64,000 nucleotides of DNA, taken from the NCBI RefSeq assembly GCF_900111305.1, contig NZ_FOGS01000005.1, forward strand, positions 124,001-188,000, read 5' to 3'. The position numbers and the translations under genes were made by a program. Below, one piece after another: positions 15,366 to 25,938 of this stretch (position 1 is its first letter; every line of letters starts with the position of its first letter). Below the pieces are notes generated by a model. It saw nothing but the letters and a program-made list of their open reading frames with translations. It had not been told where the DNA came from and did not search any database. This DNA comes from Vreelandella subterranea. GTDB taxonomy: Bacteria > Pseudomonadota > Gammaproteobacteria > Pseudomonadales > Halomonadaceae.

Positions 15366-15752
15366 TTACTCTTCTGCAACGGCCTCTTCAACCACCGGGC
15401 GATCGACAAGCTCAACGTATGCCATGGGCGCATTGTCGCCGGTGCGGTAACCGCACTTGAGAATACGGACGTAACCGCCCGGACGCTCGGCGTAACGCGG
15501 ACCCAACTCGTTGAACAGTTTGCCGACGGCTTCTTTCGAGCGCGTGCGGGCAAACGCCAGACGGCGGTTGGCAACGCTGTCCTGCTTAGACAAGGTAATC
15601 AGCGGCTCGATAACGCGACGCAACTCCTTGGCTTTGGGCAGGGTTGTCTTGATAACTTCATGTTCGACCAGCGAGACAGACATGTTCTTGAACATGGCCT
15701 GCCGATGCGAGCTGGTGCGATTCAGATGACGACCACTCTTACGATGACGCAT
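15366..15752 (-). CDS. rplQ: 50S ribosomal protein L17
   Basis: L17 (128 aa) lies near the exit tunnel of the large subunit. The start [21 protein letters not shown] is the invariant L17 signature. The tail is acidic (VVEEAVAEE), as in other gammaproteobacteria. It is the last gene of the alpha operon, 39 nt after rpoA, directly before the operon terminator. Confidence 0.98.
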   Translation of the reverse strand: MRHRKSGRHLNRTSSHRQAMFKNMSVSLVEHEVIKTTLPKAKELRRVIEPLITLSKQDSVANRRLAFARTRSKEAVGKLFNELGPRYAERPGGYVRILKCGYRTGDNAPMAYVELVDRPVVEEAVAEE

Positions 15753-15791
15753 GGTTGTAATTCCTTACCAAACTGGGACTCGAGTCGACAC

Positions 15792-16787
15792 TCACGCGGA
15801 GGCCTTGTCGTCCTTCAGGCTAGCGGGTGGCCAATTTTCCAGCCGCATGCCGAGGGACAAGCCGCGCGCCGCCAATACATCCTTGATTTCATTCAAGGAC
15901 TTTTTACCGAGGTTCGGGGTCTTCAACAGCTCAACTTCAGTGCGCTGAATCAGATCACCGATGTAATAAATATTCTCGGCTTTCAGGCAGTTCGCGCTGC
16001 GAACGGTCAACTCAAGATCGTCTACGGGGCGCAATAGAATTGGATCAACATGATCCTCTTCCTCTTCGACTTCCTGCTCTTTATCAGCTTCCAGGTCGAC
16101 GAAGGCGGCCAGCTGCTCTTGCAGGATGGTCGCACTGCGGCGGATAGCCTCTTCCGGATCCAGAGTACCGTCGGTTTCCAGATCGATAATCAGCTTATCG
16201 AGGTCAGTACGCTGTTCGACACGAGCAGCTTCGACCGCGTAGGAAACTCGGCGGACAGGGCTGAAGGTGGCATCCAGCTGCAGGCGGCCAATGGCACGGG
16301 ACTCTTCATCAGAGCCACGGGCGTCAGCCGGTTCGTAGCCACGACCCATTGCTACCTTAAGCTGAATCTTCAGCTCGGTACCTTCATTGACATGGGCAAT
16401 GATATGGTCCGGGTTGACGATTTCGACGCTATGATCAAGCGCAATGTCGCCAGCGGTGACGACGGCTGGGCCCTGCTTGTTCAGCGAGAGCACCGCCTCA
16501 TCGCGGCTGTGCATCTTGATCGCAACATCTTTCAAGTTCAGGAGGATTTCAATGACATCTTCCTGCACCCCTTCGAGAGCACTATATTCGTGCTCGACAC
16601 CCGCAATTTCAGCCTCTACCACGGCACAGCCGGGCATGGACGAAAGCAGAATGCGACGCAGTGCATTCCCCAGGGTGTGACCAAAGCCGCGCTCGAACGG
16701 TTCGAGAACGATCTTGGCATGATGTGCGCTGATTTCTTCGACCTTGATGTCACGAGGACGGAGAAACTCTGTCACTGAACGCTGCAT
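15792..16787 (-). CDS. rpoA: RNA polymerase alpha subunit
   Basis: Alpha subunit (331 aa) that dimerises to nucleate RNA polymerase assembly. The N-terminal assembly domain runs to about residue 232 and includes [20 protein letters not shown]. An acidic linker ([13 protein letters not shown]) leads to the C-terminal DNA-binding domain, where [20 protein letters not shown] holds the residues that contact UP elements and activators (Arg265, Asn268 and Lys271 in E. coli). It is preceded by a 98-nt gap with a perfect hairpin. Confidence 0.99.
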   Translation of the reverse strand: MQRSVTEFLRPRDIKVEEISAHHAKIVLEPFERGFGHTLGNALRRILLSSMPGCAVVEAEIAGVEHEYSALEGVQEDVIEILLNLKDVAIKMHSRDEAVLSLNKQGPAVVTAGDIALDHSVEIVNPDHIIAHVNEGTELKIQLKVAMGRGYEPADARGSDEESRAIGRLQLDATFSPVRRVSYAVEAARVEQRTDLDKLIIDLETDGTLDPEEAIRRSATILQEQLAAFVDLEADKEQEVEEEEDHVDPILLRPVDDLELTVRSANCLKAENIYYIGDLIQRTEVELLKTPNLGKKSLNEIKDVLAARGLSLGMRLENWPPASLKDDKASA

Positions 16788-16831
16788 ATGAACACCTTTC
16801 AGGCTGCCAAACGGATACTTGATACTCGGTA

Positions 16832-16866
16832 CGGCTTGGTGCCGGTACTAAACCGGCACCAAGCCG
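16832..16866 (-). promoter_or_regulatory. Perfect 14-bp stem-loop between rpsD and rpoA
   Basis: CGGCTTGGTGCCGG (16832-16845) and CCGGCACCAAGCCG (16853-16866) form a flawless 14-bp stem with a 7-nt loop. On the transcribed strand it is not followed by a T run, so it is not a standard terminator. It may act as an RNA-processing or stability element between rpsD and rpoA. Confidence 0.75.
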
Positions 16867-16885
16867 ACAAGAAACAGAAAACTGC

Positions 16886-17506
16886 TTACTTGGAGTAAAG
16901 CTCGACGATCAGGTTTTCGTTGATGTCGGCAGACAGGTCACCGCGTTCAGGCAGAGCCTTGAAAGTGCCTTCCATCTTCTTGGCGTCGGTTTCGATCCAC
17001 GCCACATCACCACGGTTGGCCGCAATGGACAACGCGTTTTGAATGCGAGCCTGGTTCTTCGCCTTTTCGCGAATGGAAACAACGTCACCTGGCTTCACTT
17101 GGTAGGAAGCGACGTTGACGCTGCGACCGTTCACGCTAATCGCCTTGTGGCTGACCAGCTGACGCGCTTCAGAGCGAGTCGAGCCGAAGCCCATACGGTA
17201 GACGACGTTATCCAGTCGGGATTCGAGCAACTGCAACAATACTTCACCGGTCGCGCCTTTCTGGCGAGCGGCTTCTTTGTAGTAGTTACGGAACTGCTTT
17301 TCGAGTACGCCGTACATACGACGCACTTTTTGCTTCTCGCGAAGCTGCAAGCCGTAGTCTGAAAGACGTTGACGGCGCTGGCCGTGTACACCCGGAATCT
17401 GCTCGGATTTACACTTTTTCTCGAAGGGAGTCACGCCACTCTTCAAAAAGAGGTCGGTGCCTTCACGACGAGACAGTTTGCACTTCGGTCCAATATAACG
17501 AGCCAT
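16886..17506 (-). CDS. rpsD: 30S ribosomal protein S4
   Basis: Primary 16S rRNA binder that starts 30S body assembly and, in E. coli, represses the alpha operon by binding its leader. It is 206 aa, beginning [20 protein letters not shown]. The S4 RNA-binding domain sits near residues 94-155 ([25 protein letters not shown]). It is 12 nt after rpsK. The C-terminus ends LIVELYSK, as is usual. Confidence 0.99.
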   Translation of the reverse strand: MARYIGPKCKLSRREGTDLFLKSGVTPFEKKCKSEQIPGVHGQRRQRLSDYGLQLREKQKVRRMYGVLEKQFRNYYKEAARQKGATGEVLLQLLESRLDNVVYRMGFGSTRSEARQLVSHKAISVNGRSVNVASYQVKPGDVVSIREKAKNQARIQNALSIAANRGDVAWIETDAKKMEGTFKALPERGDLSADINENLIVELYSK

Positions 17507-17518
17507 GAATCTGTCTCC

Positions 17519-17905
17519 TTAAACGCGGCGTTTCTTCGGCGGACGGCAGCCATTATGGGGGATGGGCGTCGCGTCGATAATGCTTTGCACGCGGAAGCCG
17601 GCGGCGTTCAGTGCGCGCACGGCGGATTCACGACCGGGACCTGGGCCTTTGACCAGCACGTCGACGTTTTTCACACCATACTCGGCTGCAGCAGTTGCTG
17701 CACGTTCACTTGCCACTTGAGCAGCGAACGGGGTGCTCTTGCGAGAACCACGAAAACCCGAACCACCGGCAGTCGCCCATGACAGAGCGTTGCCCTGGCG
17801 GTCTGTGATCGTCACGATCGTGTTGTTAAAAGAGGCGTGGATATGCGCAACGGCATCCACTACCTGCTTTTTAACCTTTTTACGGTTACTACGCGGGTTA
17901 GCCAT
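17519..17905 (-). CDS. rpsK: 30S ribosomal protein S11
   Basis: S11 (128 aa) forms part of the platform and the E-site mRNA path. Conserved text includes [38 protein letters not shown] and the C-terminal [11 protein letters not shown]. It is 39 nt downstream of rpsM in normal alpha-operon order. Confidence 0.99.
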   Translation of the reverse strand: MANPRSNRKKVKKQVVDAVAHIHASFNNTIVTITDRQGNALSWATAGGSGFRGSRKSTPFAAQVASERAATAAAEYGVKNVDVLVKGPGPGRESAVRALNAAGFRVQSIIDATPIPHNGCRPPKKRRV

Positions 17906-17944
17906 GTTGATGTCTATTCCTGTCTTTACGCCAGAACGTGCGTG

Positions 17945-18301
17945 TTATTTGCGGATCGGCTTACGCGGGCCCTTACGGGTACGCGCGTTAGTCTTGGTCC
18001 GCTGACCACGCAGCGGAAGACTACGACGATGACGCAGACCACGGAAACAACCTAAGTCCATGAGACGCTTAATGTTAAGCGTGACATCACGGCGAAGGTC
18101 GCCCTCTACGGTGTACTTACCAACTTCAGAACGCAGGGTGTCGACTTCATCAGAAGACAGGTCCTGGATCTTGGCAGTCGGCGCGATACCGGCAGCAACA
18201 CAGATGTGCTCTGCACGTGTACGGCCAATCCCGAAGATATAGGTCAGCGAGATCGCCGCATGCTTGTTGTCCGGGATATTGACGCCTGCAATACGGGCCA
18301 T
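17945..18301 (-). CDS. rpsM: 30S ribosomal protein S13
   Basis: S13 (118 aa) of the 30S head, contacting the P-site tRNA and L5 (bridge B1b). It starts [20 protein letters not shown] and ends with a basic tail [20 protein letters not shown]. It is the first gene of the alpha operon, with GGAG 7 nt before the ATG. A 124-nt gap with a stem-loop precedes it, where S4-dependent control operates in E. coli. Confidence 0.99.
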   Translation of the reverse strand: MARIAGVNIPDNKHAAISLTYIFGIGRTRAEHICVAAGIAPTAKIQDLSSDEVDTLRSEVGKYTVEGDLRRDVTLNIKRLMDLGCFRGLRHRRSLPLRGQRTKTNARTRKGPRKPIRK

Positions 18302-18358
18302 CAGCTTACTCCGAAATTTGAGCGGCTTGCTCGTTAATCATCTTTAAAAGGCGCAACA

Positions 18359-18396
18359 GCATACCCCCTTTTTACACCCGAAGGCAAGGGGTATGC
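18359..18396 (-). promoter_or_regulatory. Stem-loop in the rpmJ-rpsM gap, candidate alpha-operon leader
   Basis: On the transcribed strand GCATACCCC (complement of 18388-18396) pairs with GGGGTATGC (complement of 18359-18367), extended by TT/AA with one bulged base. The loop contains CCTTCGGG. No T run follows, so it is not a terminator. The position matches the S4-responsive alpha leader of E. coli, but the sequence does not resemble that element. Confidence 0.5.
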
Positions 18397-18425
18397 CAGC
18401 ACCCGCTTAATACAGACCAGGAAAA

Positions 18426-18539
18426 TTAACCCTGGCGCTGCTTGTGCCGCGGTTCGATGCAGATGACGCGCACGGCGCCATTGCGACGAATGATCTTGCA
18501 GTTACGGCACATTTTCTTTACGGAAGCTCGAACTTTCAT
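18426..18539 (-). CDS. rpmJ: 50S ribosomal protein L36 (zinc-ribbon form)
   Basis: A 37-residue protein starting [20 protein letters not shown] and ending [11 protein letters not shown]. The Cys11, Cys14, Cys27 and His32 set is complete, so this is the zinc-binding (C+) version. It lies 29 nt after secY in spc-operon order. Zinc-free paralogues are often Zur-controlled in other genomes; none is seen here. Confidence 0.97.
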   Translation of the reverse strand: MKVRASVKKMCRNCKIIRRNGAVRVICIEPRHKQRQG

Positions 18540-18568
18540 CGTTCTCTCCAATACGGACGGCATACGCC

Positions 18569-19900
18569 TTAGCGCATGATGCCGCCACTACCGTAGCCTT
18601 TCAGGTTGGACTTCTTCATCACTGAGTCATATTGATGCGACATGAGATGCGACTGCACCTGGGCCATGAAGTCCATGATGACCACCACCACAATCAAAAG
18701 CGAGGTACCGCCAAAGAAGAACGGCACGTTCCACGCTACGATCAGGAACTGGGGCATCAGGGAAACCGCAGTGATGTACAAGGCACCAAACAACGTTAAT
18801 CGCGTCATGACCTTGTCAATATAGCGAGCGGTCTGCTCGCCAGGACGAATACCCGGCAGAAAAGCACCTGACTTTTTAAGATTGTCAGCTACATCCTTGG
18901 GGTTGAAGACCAGCGCTGTGTAAAAGAAGCAGAAGAATACCACTGCCGCCCCAAAAAGCAAGATGTAAAGCGGTTGGCCGGGGCCTAATGCCTGCGAGGC
19001 GCGCTGCAACCACTCCATGCCATCGCCTGCGCCTACCCATTGGCCGATCGAGGCCGGGAAGAGCAGGATACTGGAGGCGAAGATGGCCGGGATAACACCT
19101 GCCATATTCACTTTCAGTGGCAGGTAGCTACTTTGCCCTGCATACATCTTGTTGCCGACCTGGCGCCGCGGGTAGTTCACTTTAAGGCGGCGTTGACCGC
19201 GCTCGATGAACACCACGAACGCAACGGTCGCGATACCCAGTGCCGATAGCGCTAACAGTGGCAGTACGTTCCAGGCCCCTTCGTTGCGGGCCAGTTCAAA
19301 CGCCTGACCTGCCGCGCTGGGCAGCCCGGCCACAATACCGGCAAAGATCAGCAACGAGATACCGTTGCCAATGCCTTTCTCGGTAATCTGCTCACCTAGC
19401 CACATCATGAATACCGCGCCCGATACGAATGTAATCACGGCGGTAAAATAGAAGCTGAAATCAGCAGTGTACGCGATACCCTGGCTCGCCAGACCGACAG
19501 ACATACCGACAGCCTGAATAAACGCCAGCAGCACCGTGCCGTAGCGGGTGTACTGGCTAATCTTGCGGCGGCCGGCCTCGCCTTCCTTCTTGAGCTGTTC
19601 AAGATGGGGAGAGACCGCAGTCATCAGCTGCATGATAATCGACGCCGAAATATAGGGCATGATACCCAGGGCGAGGACGCTCATGCGCTCCAGCGCACCA
19701 CCCGAGAACATGTTGAACATGCCCAGGATGGTGCCCTGTTGCTCCCTGAACAAGGCAGCAAGCTGGTCAGGATTGATACCGGGAACGGGAATGTGGGCAC
19801 CGATACGGTACACCACGATGGCGAGGAGCACGAAGCGCAAACGCGCCCACAGTTCACTCAGACCGCTGCCCATCGCCGGCATGTTTCCTGACTTGGCCAT
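18569..19900 (-). CDS. secY: Protein translocase subunit SecY
   Basis: Central channel of the Sec translocon (443 aa, ten transmembrane helices). Conserved regions include the start [44 protein letters not shown], and the cytoplasmic loop motif [26 protein letters not shown]. Its ATG abuts the rplO stop with no gap, indicating tight translational coupling. It works with SecE, encoded at 45617-46000 in this same window. Confidence 0.99.
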   Translation of the reverse strand: MAKSGNMPAMGSGLSELWARLRFVLLAIVVYRIGAHIPVPGINPDQLAALFREQQGTILGMFNMFSGGALERMSVLALGIMPYISASIIMQLMTAVSPHLEQLKKEGEAGRRKISQYTRYGTVLLAFIQAVGMSVGLASQGIAYTADFSFYFTAVITFVSGAVFMMWLGEQITEKGIGNGISLLIFAGIVAGLPSAAGQAFELARNEGAWNVLPLLALSALGIATVAFVVFIERGQRRLKVNYPRRQVGNKMYAGQSSYLPLKVNMAGVIPAIFASSILLFPASIGQWVGAGDGMEWLQRASQALGPGQPLYILLFGAAVVFFCFFYTALVFNPKDVADNLKKSGAFLPGIRPGEQTARYIDKVMTRLTLFGALYITAVSLMPQFLIVAWNVPFFFGGTSLLIVVVVIMDFMAQVQSHLMSHQYDSVMKKSNLKGYGSGGIMR

Positions 19901-20335
19901 TTAGTCCTCTACCTTGCCGCCAGCGGCTTCGATCGCTTCACGGGCACCCTTGGTGACCTTGATGCCGCGAACGGTAACCGCTTTTTTCAGTTCGCCAGAA
20001 AGGATGATCTTCGCGTGTAGCGTTGCATCCTTCAGCACGTTTGCCTGCTTCAGCGTCTCGAGGGTCACCTCTTCGCCAGCCACCTGGGCCAGCTCAGCCA
20101 GGCGAACCTCTTCCGAGACCATCGACTTGGCCGAGGTAAAACCAAACTTCGGCAGACGACGCTGCAACGGCATCTGACCGCCTTCGAAACCTGGCTTGAC
20201 GCTGCCACCGCTGCGTGCCTTCTGGCCTTTGTGGCCTCGGCCACCGGTCTTGCCCAGACCGGAACCGATACCACGACCAACGCGCTTTGCAGCGTGTTTA
20301 GAGCCCGCTGCCGGGCTCAAGGTATTGAGTTTCAT
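19901..20335 (-). CDS. rplO: 50S ribosomal protein L15
   Basis: L15 (144 aa), a late-assembly large-subunit protein with a long, basic glycine-rich N-terminus ([27 protein letters not shown]) and a folded C-terminal domain. It sits 3 nt after rpmD and directly abuts secY. Length and order are typical of the spc operon. Confidence 0.99.
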   Translation of the reverse strand: MKLNTLSPAAGSKHAAKRVGRGIGSGLGKTGGRGHKGQKARSGGSVKPGFEGGQMPLQRRLPKFGFTSAKSMVSEEVRLAELAQVAGEEVTLETLKQANVLKDATLHAKIILSGELKKAVTVRGIKVTKGAREAIEAAGGKVED

Positions 20336-20338
20336 GGA

Positions 20339-20521
20339 TTACTCTCCCTCAACGCGCACAAGGTAGTTCACCTTGTGGATCATGCCGCGTACGGCAGGGG
20401 TGTCTTCCAGCTCAACCGAATGACCGATGCGACGCAGTCCCAGGCCGTTGATAGTGGCCTTGTGACGGGGCTGAACGCCGATGGTGCTACGGATCTGGGT
20501 AACCTTGATCGTTGCTGCCAT
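20339..20521 (-). CDS. rpmD: 50S ribosomal protein L30
   Basis: L30 (60 aa) with the family core [13 protein letters not shown] and [25 protein letters not shown]. It follows rpsE by 6 nt. The C-terminal residues LVRVEGE are standard. Not essential in some species, but intact here. Confidence 0.98.
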   Translation of the reverse strand: MAATIKVTQIRSTIGVQPRHKATINGLGLRRIGHSVELEDTPAVRGMIHKVNYLVRVEGE

Positions 20522-20527
20522 GGTGCC

Positions 20528-21028
20528 TTACCCCGTGATCGCTTCGACAGACAGGCCGCGTTTGGCGGCCACGTCATCCGGTGCTTGCATGGAAGCGAGA
20601 CCTTTGACAGTCGCTCGCACCACGTTAACCGGGTTGGTGGAACCGTAGCACTTGGCCAGTACGTCATGGACACCAGCGAGCTCCAGTACAGAGCGCATGG
20701 CGCCACCGGCGATAATGCCGGTACCTTCAGAAGCCGGCTGCATGAATACCTTGGAAGCACCGTGACGGGCTTTAACCGGGTATTGCAGCGTATGGCCTGA
20801 AAGGTTGACCTTGACCATGTTGCGACGAGCTTGGTCCATGGCTTTCTGAATCGCGATCGGCACTTCACGCGCCTTGCCACGACCGAAACCAACACGACCT
20901 TTACCATCACCAACGACGGTCAGTGCGGTGAAGCCGAAAATACGACCACCCTTGACCACCTTGGCGACGCGGTTGACCTGCACAAGCTTTTCCTGCAGAT
21001 CACCGCTTTGCTGTTCGTTCTTCGCCAT
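20528..21028 (-). CDS. rpsE: 30S ribosomal protein S5
   Basis: S5 (166 aa), near the decoding centre and mRNA entry. The N-terminal dsRBD-like domain reads [37 protein letters not shown]; the C-terminal half has [23 protein letters not shown]. The VKGGR loop, where spectinomycin-resistance changes arise in other bacteria, looks wild type. It follows rplR by 12 nt. Confidence 0.99.
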   Translation of the reverse strand: MAKNEQQSGDLQEKLVQVNRVAKVVKGGRIFGFTALTVVGDGKGRVGFGRGKAREVPIAIQKAMDQARRNMVKVNLSGHTLQYPVKARHGASKVFMQPASEGTGIIAGGAMRSVLELAGVHDVLAKCYGSTNPVNVVRATVKGLASMQAPDDVAAKRGLSVEAITG

Positions 21029-21040
21029 CGTAAAAACCCT

Positions 21041-21391
21041 TTAGAATTCCAGGCCGCCTTCACGCGCGGCGTCGGCCAGAGCCTTGACGCGACCGTGATA
21101 CTTAAAGCCAGCACGGTCGAAGGCCACCTGGGTGATGCCTGCTTCTTTAGCGCGTTCGGCAATCAGTTCGCCGACTTTCGTAGCGGCTTCTGAGTTGCCG
21201 GTCGCACCCTCGCGCAGTGCCTTGTCCAGCGTAGATGCGCTGGCCAGCACTTTGCCACCATCCGGCGAGATAATCTGCGCATAGATGTGACGCGGGGTAC
21301 GGTTGACGCACAGGCGATACACGCCCAGCTCGCGGATCTTGGCGCGAGCGCGGCGGGCACGACGGAGACGAGATTCTTTCTTCGCGTTCAT
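21041..21391 (-). CDS. rplR: 50S ribosomal protein L18
   Basis: L18 (116 aa) of the 5S rRNA-L5-L18 complex in the central protuberance. The basic N-terminus ([20 protein letters not shown]) binds 5S rRNA; the rest carries [15 protein letters not shown] and the ending [19 protein letters not shown]. It lies 9 nt after rplF. Confidence 0.99.
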   Translation of the reverse strand: MNAKKESRLRRARRARAKIRELGVYRLCVNRTPRHIYAQIISPDGGKVLASASTLDKALREGATGNSEAATKVGELIAERAKEAGITQVAFDRAGFKYHGRVKALADAAREGGLEF

Positions 21392-21400
21392 AACCCTGCC

Positions 21401-21931
21401 TTACTTCTTCTTGGCTTCTTTGCGACGCACCTGCTCGTCGGCGTACCGAACACCCTTGCCTTTATACGGCTCAGGGGGACGGAAGGCGCGGATTTCCGCG
21501 GCGCACTGACCGAGCTGCTGCTTGTCCGCGCTTTTCAGCACGACCACGGTGTTTTTCGGCGTTTCCGCTGATACACCTTCAGGCAGTTCGTAGTCGACCG
21601 GGTGCGAGAAGCCCAGTGAAAGATTGAGCGTCTGGCCCTTTACTTGGGCACGATAACCGACGCCAACAATTTCGAGGGTCCGTGTAAACCCCTCGGATAC
21701 GCCCGTCACCAGGTTCTGGACCAGGGCGCGGGTAGTACCGGCCATTGCCCAGCTCTTGGCAGATTCACTCGGGGCGAAGGTCAGCTGGCCATCTTCTTGA
21801 GCCACTACCACGTCGTGGTGAATGGTCATTGACAGCGTGCCTTGGCCGCCCTTGGCGGTCAGCTGGTCGGCATCGATTTTAATCTCAACGCCGGCAGGCA
21901 CTTTAACCGGATATTTCGCTATGCGGGACAT
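21401..21931 (-). CDS. rplF: 50S ribosomal protein L6
   Basis: L6 (176 aa), two tandem related domains at the factor-binding region. It begins [20 protein letters not shown] and ends with the conserved rRNA-binding text [27 protein letters not shown]. It is 9 nt after rpsH. No truncation or unusual insertion is seen. Confidence 0.99.
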   Translation of the reverse strand: MSRIAKYPVKVPAGVEIKIDADQLTAKGGQGTLSMTIHHDVVVAQEDGQLTFAPSESAKSWAMAGTTRALVQNLVTGVSEGFTRTLEIVGVGYRAQVKGQTLNLSLGFSHPVDYELPEGVSAETPKNTVVVLKSADKQQLGQCAAEIRAFRPPEPYKGKGVRYADEQVRRKEAKKK

Positions 21932-21940
21932 TCCAGCCTC

Positions 21941-22333
21941 CTAGAATACGGTGCAGATGACTTCGCCACCAACACCCGCCTGGCGAGCGGCACGATCGGT
22001 CATCACCCCATTGGAGGTGGTCACGATCGCAATACCCAGACCATCGGCGACCTTAGGCAGGTTGTCCTTGCCCATGTAACGGCGCAAAGACGGCTTGGAA
22101 ACCCGCTGGATATGGTCGATAACCGGCTTGCCCTCAAAGTACTTGAGGGTCACGGTTAATTCGGGCTTGGTGCTTTCAGCCACCGTGAAATCGGTGATAT
22201 AGCCCTCTTCTTTCAGCACGCGGGCCACTTCCACTTTCAACTTGGAAGACGGCATGGAAACCGTCTCCTTGGTGGCCATCTGCGCATTGCGGATACGGGT
22301 AAACATATCCGCCAGAGTGTCTTGCATGCTCAT
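21941..22333 (-). CDS. rpsH: 30S ribosomal protein S8
   Basis: S8 (130 aa), a 16S rRNA central-domain binder that in E. coli is also the translational repressor of the spc operon, acting near rplE. It starts [20 protein letters not shown] and ends with the conserved [24 protein letters not shown]. The gene is 32 nt after rpsN. Confidence 0.99.
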   Translation of the reverse strand: MSMQDTLADMFTRIRNAQMATKETVSMPSSKLKVEVARVLKEEGYITDFTVAESTKPELTVTLKYFEGKPVIDHIQRVSKPSLRRYMGKDNLPKVADGLGIAIVTTSNGVMTDRAARQAGVGGEVICTVF

Positions 22334-22365
22334 TTAATGTGCGCTCCTGATGATTCTACGTGGCG

Positions 22366-22671
22366 TTACCAGCTGGACTTTTTCAGACCAGGAACGTCGC
22401 CACGCATGGCGGCTTCACGCAGCTTGTTACGGCCGAGGCCGAACTTGTTGTAAAAACCGTGCGGACGGCCTGTGACGCGGCAGCGGTTACGCTGGCGTAC
22501 CGGGCTCGAATCGCGCGGCAGTTGCTGCAGCTTCAGCGTCGCCTCGAAGCGATCTTCCTCAGAAGCGTTCACATCTACGATGATTGCCTTGAGCTCAGCG
22601 CGCTTGGCCGCGTACTTCTCGACCAATTTGGTGCGCTTGAGCTCACGCTCTACCATGCTTTTTTTAGCCAT
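22366..22671 (-). CDS. rpsN: 30S ribosomal protein S14 (zinc-free form)
   Basis: S14 (101 aa) of the 30S head. This is the long form without the two CxxC zinc motifs: [20 protein letters not shown] contains only one Cys. It starts [20 protein letters not shown] and ends GLKKSSW. It lies 10 nt after rplE in spc-operon order. The zinc-free form is normal for this phylum. Confidence 0.99.
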   Translation of the reverse strand: MAKKSMVERELKRTKLVEKYAAKRAELKAIIVDVNASEEDRFEATLKLQQLPRDSSPVRQRNRCRVTGRPHGFYNKFGLGRNKLREAAMRGDVPGLKKSSW

Positions 22672-22681
22672 GATCCAACCC

Positions 22682-23221
22682 TTATTTCTTGAACGGGAAG
22701 TTCAGCGCGGATAATAGCGCGCGACCTTCCTCGTCGGTGTTGGCGGTAGTGGTGATAGTGACGTCCAACCCACGGATTCGATCGATCTTATCATACTCGA
22801 TCTCCGGGAAGATGATCTGCTCACGCACACCCATGGAGTAGTTGCCGCGACCGTCGAAGGACTTCGGGTTGAGACCACGGAAGTCACGCACGCGAGGAAT
22901 CGCGATGTAGACCAGACGGTCCAAGAAGTCCCACATACGCTCGGCGCGCAGTGTTACCTTGATCCCGATGGGCCAACCTTCGCGCACCTTGAAGCCCGCG
23001 ATGGACTTGCGTGCCTTGGTCACCAGCGGCTTTTGACCGGACAACATCTCCAGGTCGCCGATGGCATTGTCGATCAGCTTTTTATCGCTGACCGCATCGC
23101 CGATGCCCATATTAAGCGTCACTTTCGTGATGCGGGGCACCTGCATTACGTTGGCGTAGCTGAACTGCTCTTTGAGCTGTGCTACGACCTCGTTTTGATA
23201 ACGTTCTTTCAAGTTCGCCAT
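22682..23221 (-). CDS. rplE: 50S ribosomal protein L5
   Basis: L5 (179 aa), 5S rRNA partner that contacts S13 and P-site tRNA. Motifs include [42 protein letters not shown] and [20 protein letters not shown]. The C-terminus ends [11 protein letters not shown]. It is 18 nt after rplX; in E. coli the S8 repressor site lies at this junction, but no S8-like fold was identified here. Confidence 0.99.
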   Translation of the reverse strand: MANLKERYQNEVVAQLKEQFSYANVMQVPRITKVTLNMGIGDAVSDKKLIDNAIGDLEMLSGQKPLVTKARKSIAGFKVREGWPIGIKVTLRAERMWDFLDRLVYIAIPRVRDFRGLNPKSFDGRGNYSMGVREQIIFPEIEYDKIDRIRGLDVTITTTANTDEEGRALLSALNFPFKK

Positions 23222-23239
23222 TTTGCTACCCGACTCGCG

Positions 23240-23554
23240 TTAGGCGTCGATCTGCGTCTGCGTCGACTTGTAGATACGTACCTTGGTACCGTCTTCCTTC
23301 ACTTGGAAGCCGACGCGATCCGCCTTACCGGTCTCCGAATTGAAGATGGCTACGTTGGACGCGTGAATCGGAGCCTCACGCTCGACGATACCGCCCTGAT
23401 TTCCCGCCATGGGATTTGGCTTGGTGTGACGCTTGATCATGTTCACACCGGACACCAAGAAGCGGTTTTCTAGTACCCGCTTAACAGTGCCACGCTTGCC
23501 CTTATCCTTCCCGGCGATGACGATGACTTCATCGTCACGTTTGATTTTTTGCAT
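23240..23554 (-). CDS. rplX: 50S ribosomal protein L24
   Basis: L24 (104 aa), an assembly initiator with an N-terminal KOW motif ([26 protein letters not shown]). It also has the conserved [27 protein letters not shown]. It follows rplN by 14 nt. Confidence 0.99.
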   Translation of the reverse strand: MQKIKRDDEVIVIAGKDKGKRGTVKRVLENRFLVSGVNMIKRHTKPNPMAGNQGGIVEREAPIHASNVAIFNSETGKADRVGFQVKEDGTKVRIYKSTQTQIDA

Positions 23555-23568
23555 ATCCGCCTCGCTCC

Positions 23569-23940
23569 TTACAGCACTTCAGGCGCTAAGGAAATGATCT
23601 TCATGAACTTCTCGTTACGAAGCTCACGAGTGACCGGCCCGAAAATACGAGTACCGACTGGCTGTTCGTTGGTGTTATTCAACAAAACCGCCGCATTTCC
23701 ATCGAAACGGATCAGCGAACCGTCGTTACGACGGACGCCACTACGGGTCCGGACCACGACCGCTTTCATGACCTGGCCTTTCTTGACCTTGCCACGCGGA
23801 ATGGCTTCCTTCACCGTTACCTTGATGATGTCACCAATGCGAGCGTAGCGACGGTGTGAACCGCCCAACACCTTGATGCACTGCACCCGGCGCGCTCCGC
23901 TGTTGTCGGCGACATCCAGCATTGTCTGAGTCTGAATCAT
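23569..23940 (-). CDS. rplN: 50S ribosomal protein L14
   Basis: L14 (123 aa, same length as E. coli), near the 50S interface. It starts [20 protein letters not shown] and contains [28 protein letters not shown]. It is the first gene of the spc module, after a 50-nt gap from rpsQ; I see no clear promoter in that gap. Confidence 0.99.
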   Translation of the reverse strand: MIQTQTMLDVADNSGARRVQCIKVLGGSHRRYARIGDIIKVTVKEAIPRGKVKKGQVMKAVVVRTRSGVRRNDGSLIRFDGNAAVLLNNTNEQPVGTRIFGPVTRELRNEKFMKIISLAPEVL

Positions 23941-23990
23941 CGGTTTTCTCCAAACCTAATCTGACTGCACTGGTTGAACAGGTGCATGGG

Positions 23991-24251
23991 TTACCCCTTG
24001 GCCTGCTCAACCACCTCGATTAGCGCCCAGGCTTTCTTCTTGGAAAGCGGACGGCACTCCTCAATGGAAACCGTATCGCCTGCCTTAGCCTGGTTCGCCT
24101 CGTCATGGGCGTGCAGCTTGGTGGAGCGCTTAACGTATTTTCCGTAGATCGGGTGACGCTCACGACGCTCGATCATTACGACGATGGACTTGTCCATCTT
24201 GTCGCTCACCACCTTGCCGGTGAGCGTACGTGCTTTTTTCTCTTGGGCCAT
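23991..24251 (-). CDS. rpsQ: 30S ribosomal protein S17
   Basis: S17 (86 aa), early 16S rRNA binder with an OB fold. ATG at 24251 is chosen ([20 protein letters not shown]); an in-frame GTG three codons earlier overlaps rpmC and adds only V/M-T-E. The ATG is one base after the rpmC stop. It is the last gene of the S10 module. Confidence 0.97.
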   Translation of the reverse strand: MAQEKKARTLTGKVVSDKMDKSIVVMIERRERHPIYGKYVKRSTKLHAHDEANQAKAGDTVSIEECRPLSKKKAWALIEVVEQAKG

Positions 24252-24252
24252 C

Positions 24253-24444
24253 TCAGTCACCTGCCTTCTCGTTGAGCACAGTCTTCACACGGGCAATATC
24301 CCGACGGACCTGCTTGAGCAGATGAGTCTGGCTCAGTTGGCCGGTGGCCTTCTGCATGCGCAGGTTGAACTGCTCGCGGAGGAGTTCGAGGAGCTGCTCA
24401 TGGAGCTCTCCTGCGGACTTTTCACGAATTTCCTGGGCTTTCAT
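24253..24444 (-). CDS. rpmC: 50S ribosomal protein L29
   Basis: L29 (63 aa, exactly the E. coli length when ATG 24444 is used), at the peptide exit site. It reads [20 protein letters not shown] and ends [20 protein letters not shown]. The ATG shares one base with the rplP stop (TGATG), giving coupled translation. A GTG one codon upstream is a possible alternative start. Confidence 0.97.
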   Translation of the reverse strand: MKAQEIREKSAGELHEQLLELLREQFNLRMQKATGQLSQTHLLKQVRRDIARVKTVLNEKAGD

Positions 24445-24857
24445 CACATCACCGTCCGTTTCGCAAAGGTGGTGGATATGGGCATTTTCTGTGCGGCAAG
24501 CTCGAATGCTTCACGAGCGAGCTCTTCAGGCACACCTTCGATTTCATACAGGACCCGACCCGGTTGGATCTGGGCTACCCAGTATTCGACGGAGCCTTTA
24601 CCTTTACCCATACGAACTTCGAGCGGCTTCTTGGAAATCGGCTTATCAGGGAAGACGCGGATCCAGATTTTACCGCCACGCTTAACGTGACGTGTGATCG
24701 CACGACGGCCGGCTTCGATCTGGCGCGCAGTAACGCGGCCACGACCGGTAGCTTTCAGGCCGTACTCCCCGAAGCTGATCTTGCTTCCGCGATGCGCCAA
24801 GCCACGGTTGCGGCCTTTCTGCATCTTGCGGAATTTCATACGCTTGGGCTGTAACAT
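24444..24857 (-). CDS. rplP: 50S ribosomal protein L16
   Basis: L16 (137 aa), near the A-site and the peptidyl-transferase centre. It starts [20 protein letters not shown] and contains [31 protein letters not shown]. The usual substrate Arg of the L16 hydroxylase lies in the [17 protein letters not shown] region. It is 15 nt after rpsC. Confidence 0.99.
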   Translation of the reverse strand: MLQPKRMKFRKMQKGRNRGLAHRGSKISFGEYGLKATGRGRVTARQIEAGRRAITRHVKRGGKIWIRVFPDKPISKKPLEVRMGKGKGSVEYWVAQIQPGRVLYEIEGVPEELAREAFELAAQKMPISTTFAKRTVM

Positions 24858-24872
24858 CGACTCGCTCTCCCC

Positions 24873-25577
24873 TTACCTGGAACCTTTCTTCTTGGGCGCG
24901 TTGCCGGAAGGCTGCTGTTGCTTCGCCTTGGCACGAACTTCCTCGATACCGCCGAGGATTTCACCCTTGAAGATCCACACTTTGACGCCGATAACGCCAT
25001 AGGTGGTGTGAGCTTCGTAAGTGGCGTAGTCGATGTCCGCACGCAGTGTATGCAACGGAACACGACCTTCGCGGTACCATTCGGTACGTGCGATTTCAGC
25101 ACCACCCAGACGACCTGACAGCTGAATCTTGATGCCGCCAGCGCCAAGACGCATGGCGTTTTGCACCGCGCGCTTCATGGCACGACGGAACATCACGCGA
25201 CGCTCAAGCTGGCCCGCTACGTTAGCAGCGACGAGCTTGGCATCCAGCTCCGGCTTGCGAACTTCTTCGATGTTCACGTGAACAGGAACACCCATCAACT
25301 CGGTAAGATCGCGACGCAGACGGTCGACATCTTCACCTTTTTTACCAATCACGATACCCGGACGGGCAGTGTGGATGGTGATGCGGGCGTTGTTCGCCGG
25401 ACGCTCGATGTGAATACGGCTAACGGAGGCGTTTTTGAGACGCTGCTCCAGGAAGCTTCGCACTTCGAGATCGTTATTGAGCTTATCGGCATATGCGCCG
25501 CGCTCGGCATACCAGACAGAAGCATGGTCTTTGACGATGCCCAGTCGAATGCCTGTTGGATTGACTTTCTGACCCAT
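24873..25577 (-). CDS. rpsC: 30S ribosomal protein S3
   Basis: S3 (234 aa) at the mRNA entry site with helicase-like function. The KH domain is near residues 40-110 ([23 protein letters not shown]); the C-terminal domain has [22 protein letters not shown]-type text (here RLGAGG). A lysine/glutamine-rich tail ([19 protein letters not shown]) closes it. It is 10 nt after rplV. Confidence 0.99.
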   Translation of the reverse strand: MGQKVNPTGIRLGIVKDHASVWYAERGAYADKLNNDLEVRSFLEQRLKNASVSRIHIERPANNARITIHTARPGIVIGKKGEDVDRLRRDLTELMGVPVHVNIEEVRKPELDAKLVAANVAGQLERRVMFRRAMKRAVQNAMRLGAGGIKIQLSGRLGGAEIARTEWYREGRVPLHTLRADIDYATYEAHTTYGVIGVKVWIFKGEILGGIEEVRAKAKQQQPSGNAPKKKGSR

Positions 25578-25587
25578 CGGTCGACTC

Positions 25588-25920
25588 CTACTTCTCGGCT
25601 ACCTTGACGGTGATGTGGCAGGTGCGCTTCAAGATACGATCCGCCCGCCCCTTGGCGCGCGGCTTGATACGCTTGAGCGTCATGCCCTCATCGACGCAGA
25701 TGGTCGAGACACGCAGCTCGTCAATATCCATGCCGTTATTTTCTTCCGCGTTTGCAATGGCGGACTGAAGCACTTTCTTGACCAGTTGGGCAGCCTTCTT
25801 CGGTGAGAAGGTCAGCAGGTCGAGTGCCTCGGCGACAGGTTTACCGCGCACCTGATCAGCCACCAAACGGGCCTTCTGGGCGGATAATCCGGCGCCACGC
25901 AGCTTAGCTGTGACTTCCAT
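25588..25920 (-). CDS. rplV: 50S ribosomal protein L22
   Basis: L22 (110 aa), whose beta-hairpin lines the exit tunnel. It starts [20 protein letters not shown]; the hairpin region reads [29 protein letters not shown], matching the macrolide-sensitive consensus with no insertion. It follows rpsS by 18 nt. Confidence 0.99.
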   Translation of the reverse strand: MEVTAKLRGAGLSAQKARLVADQVRGKPVAEALDLLTFSPKKAAQLVKKVLQSAIANAEENNGMDIDELRVSTICVDEGMTLKRIKPRAKGRADRILKRTCHITVKVAEK

Positions 25921-25938
25921 CTCTCAATCCTCTTTGGC

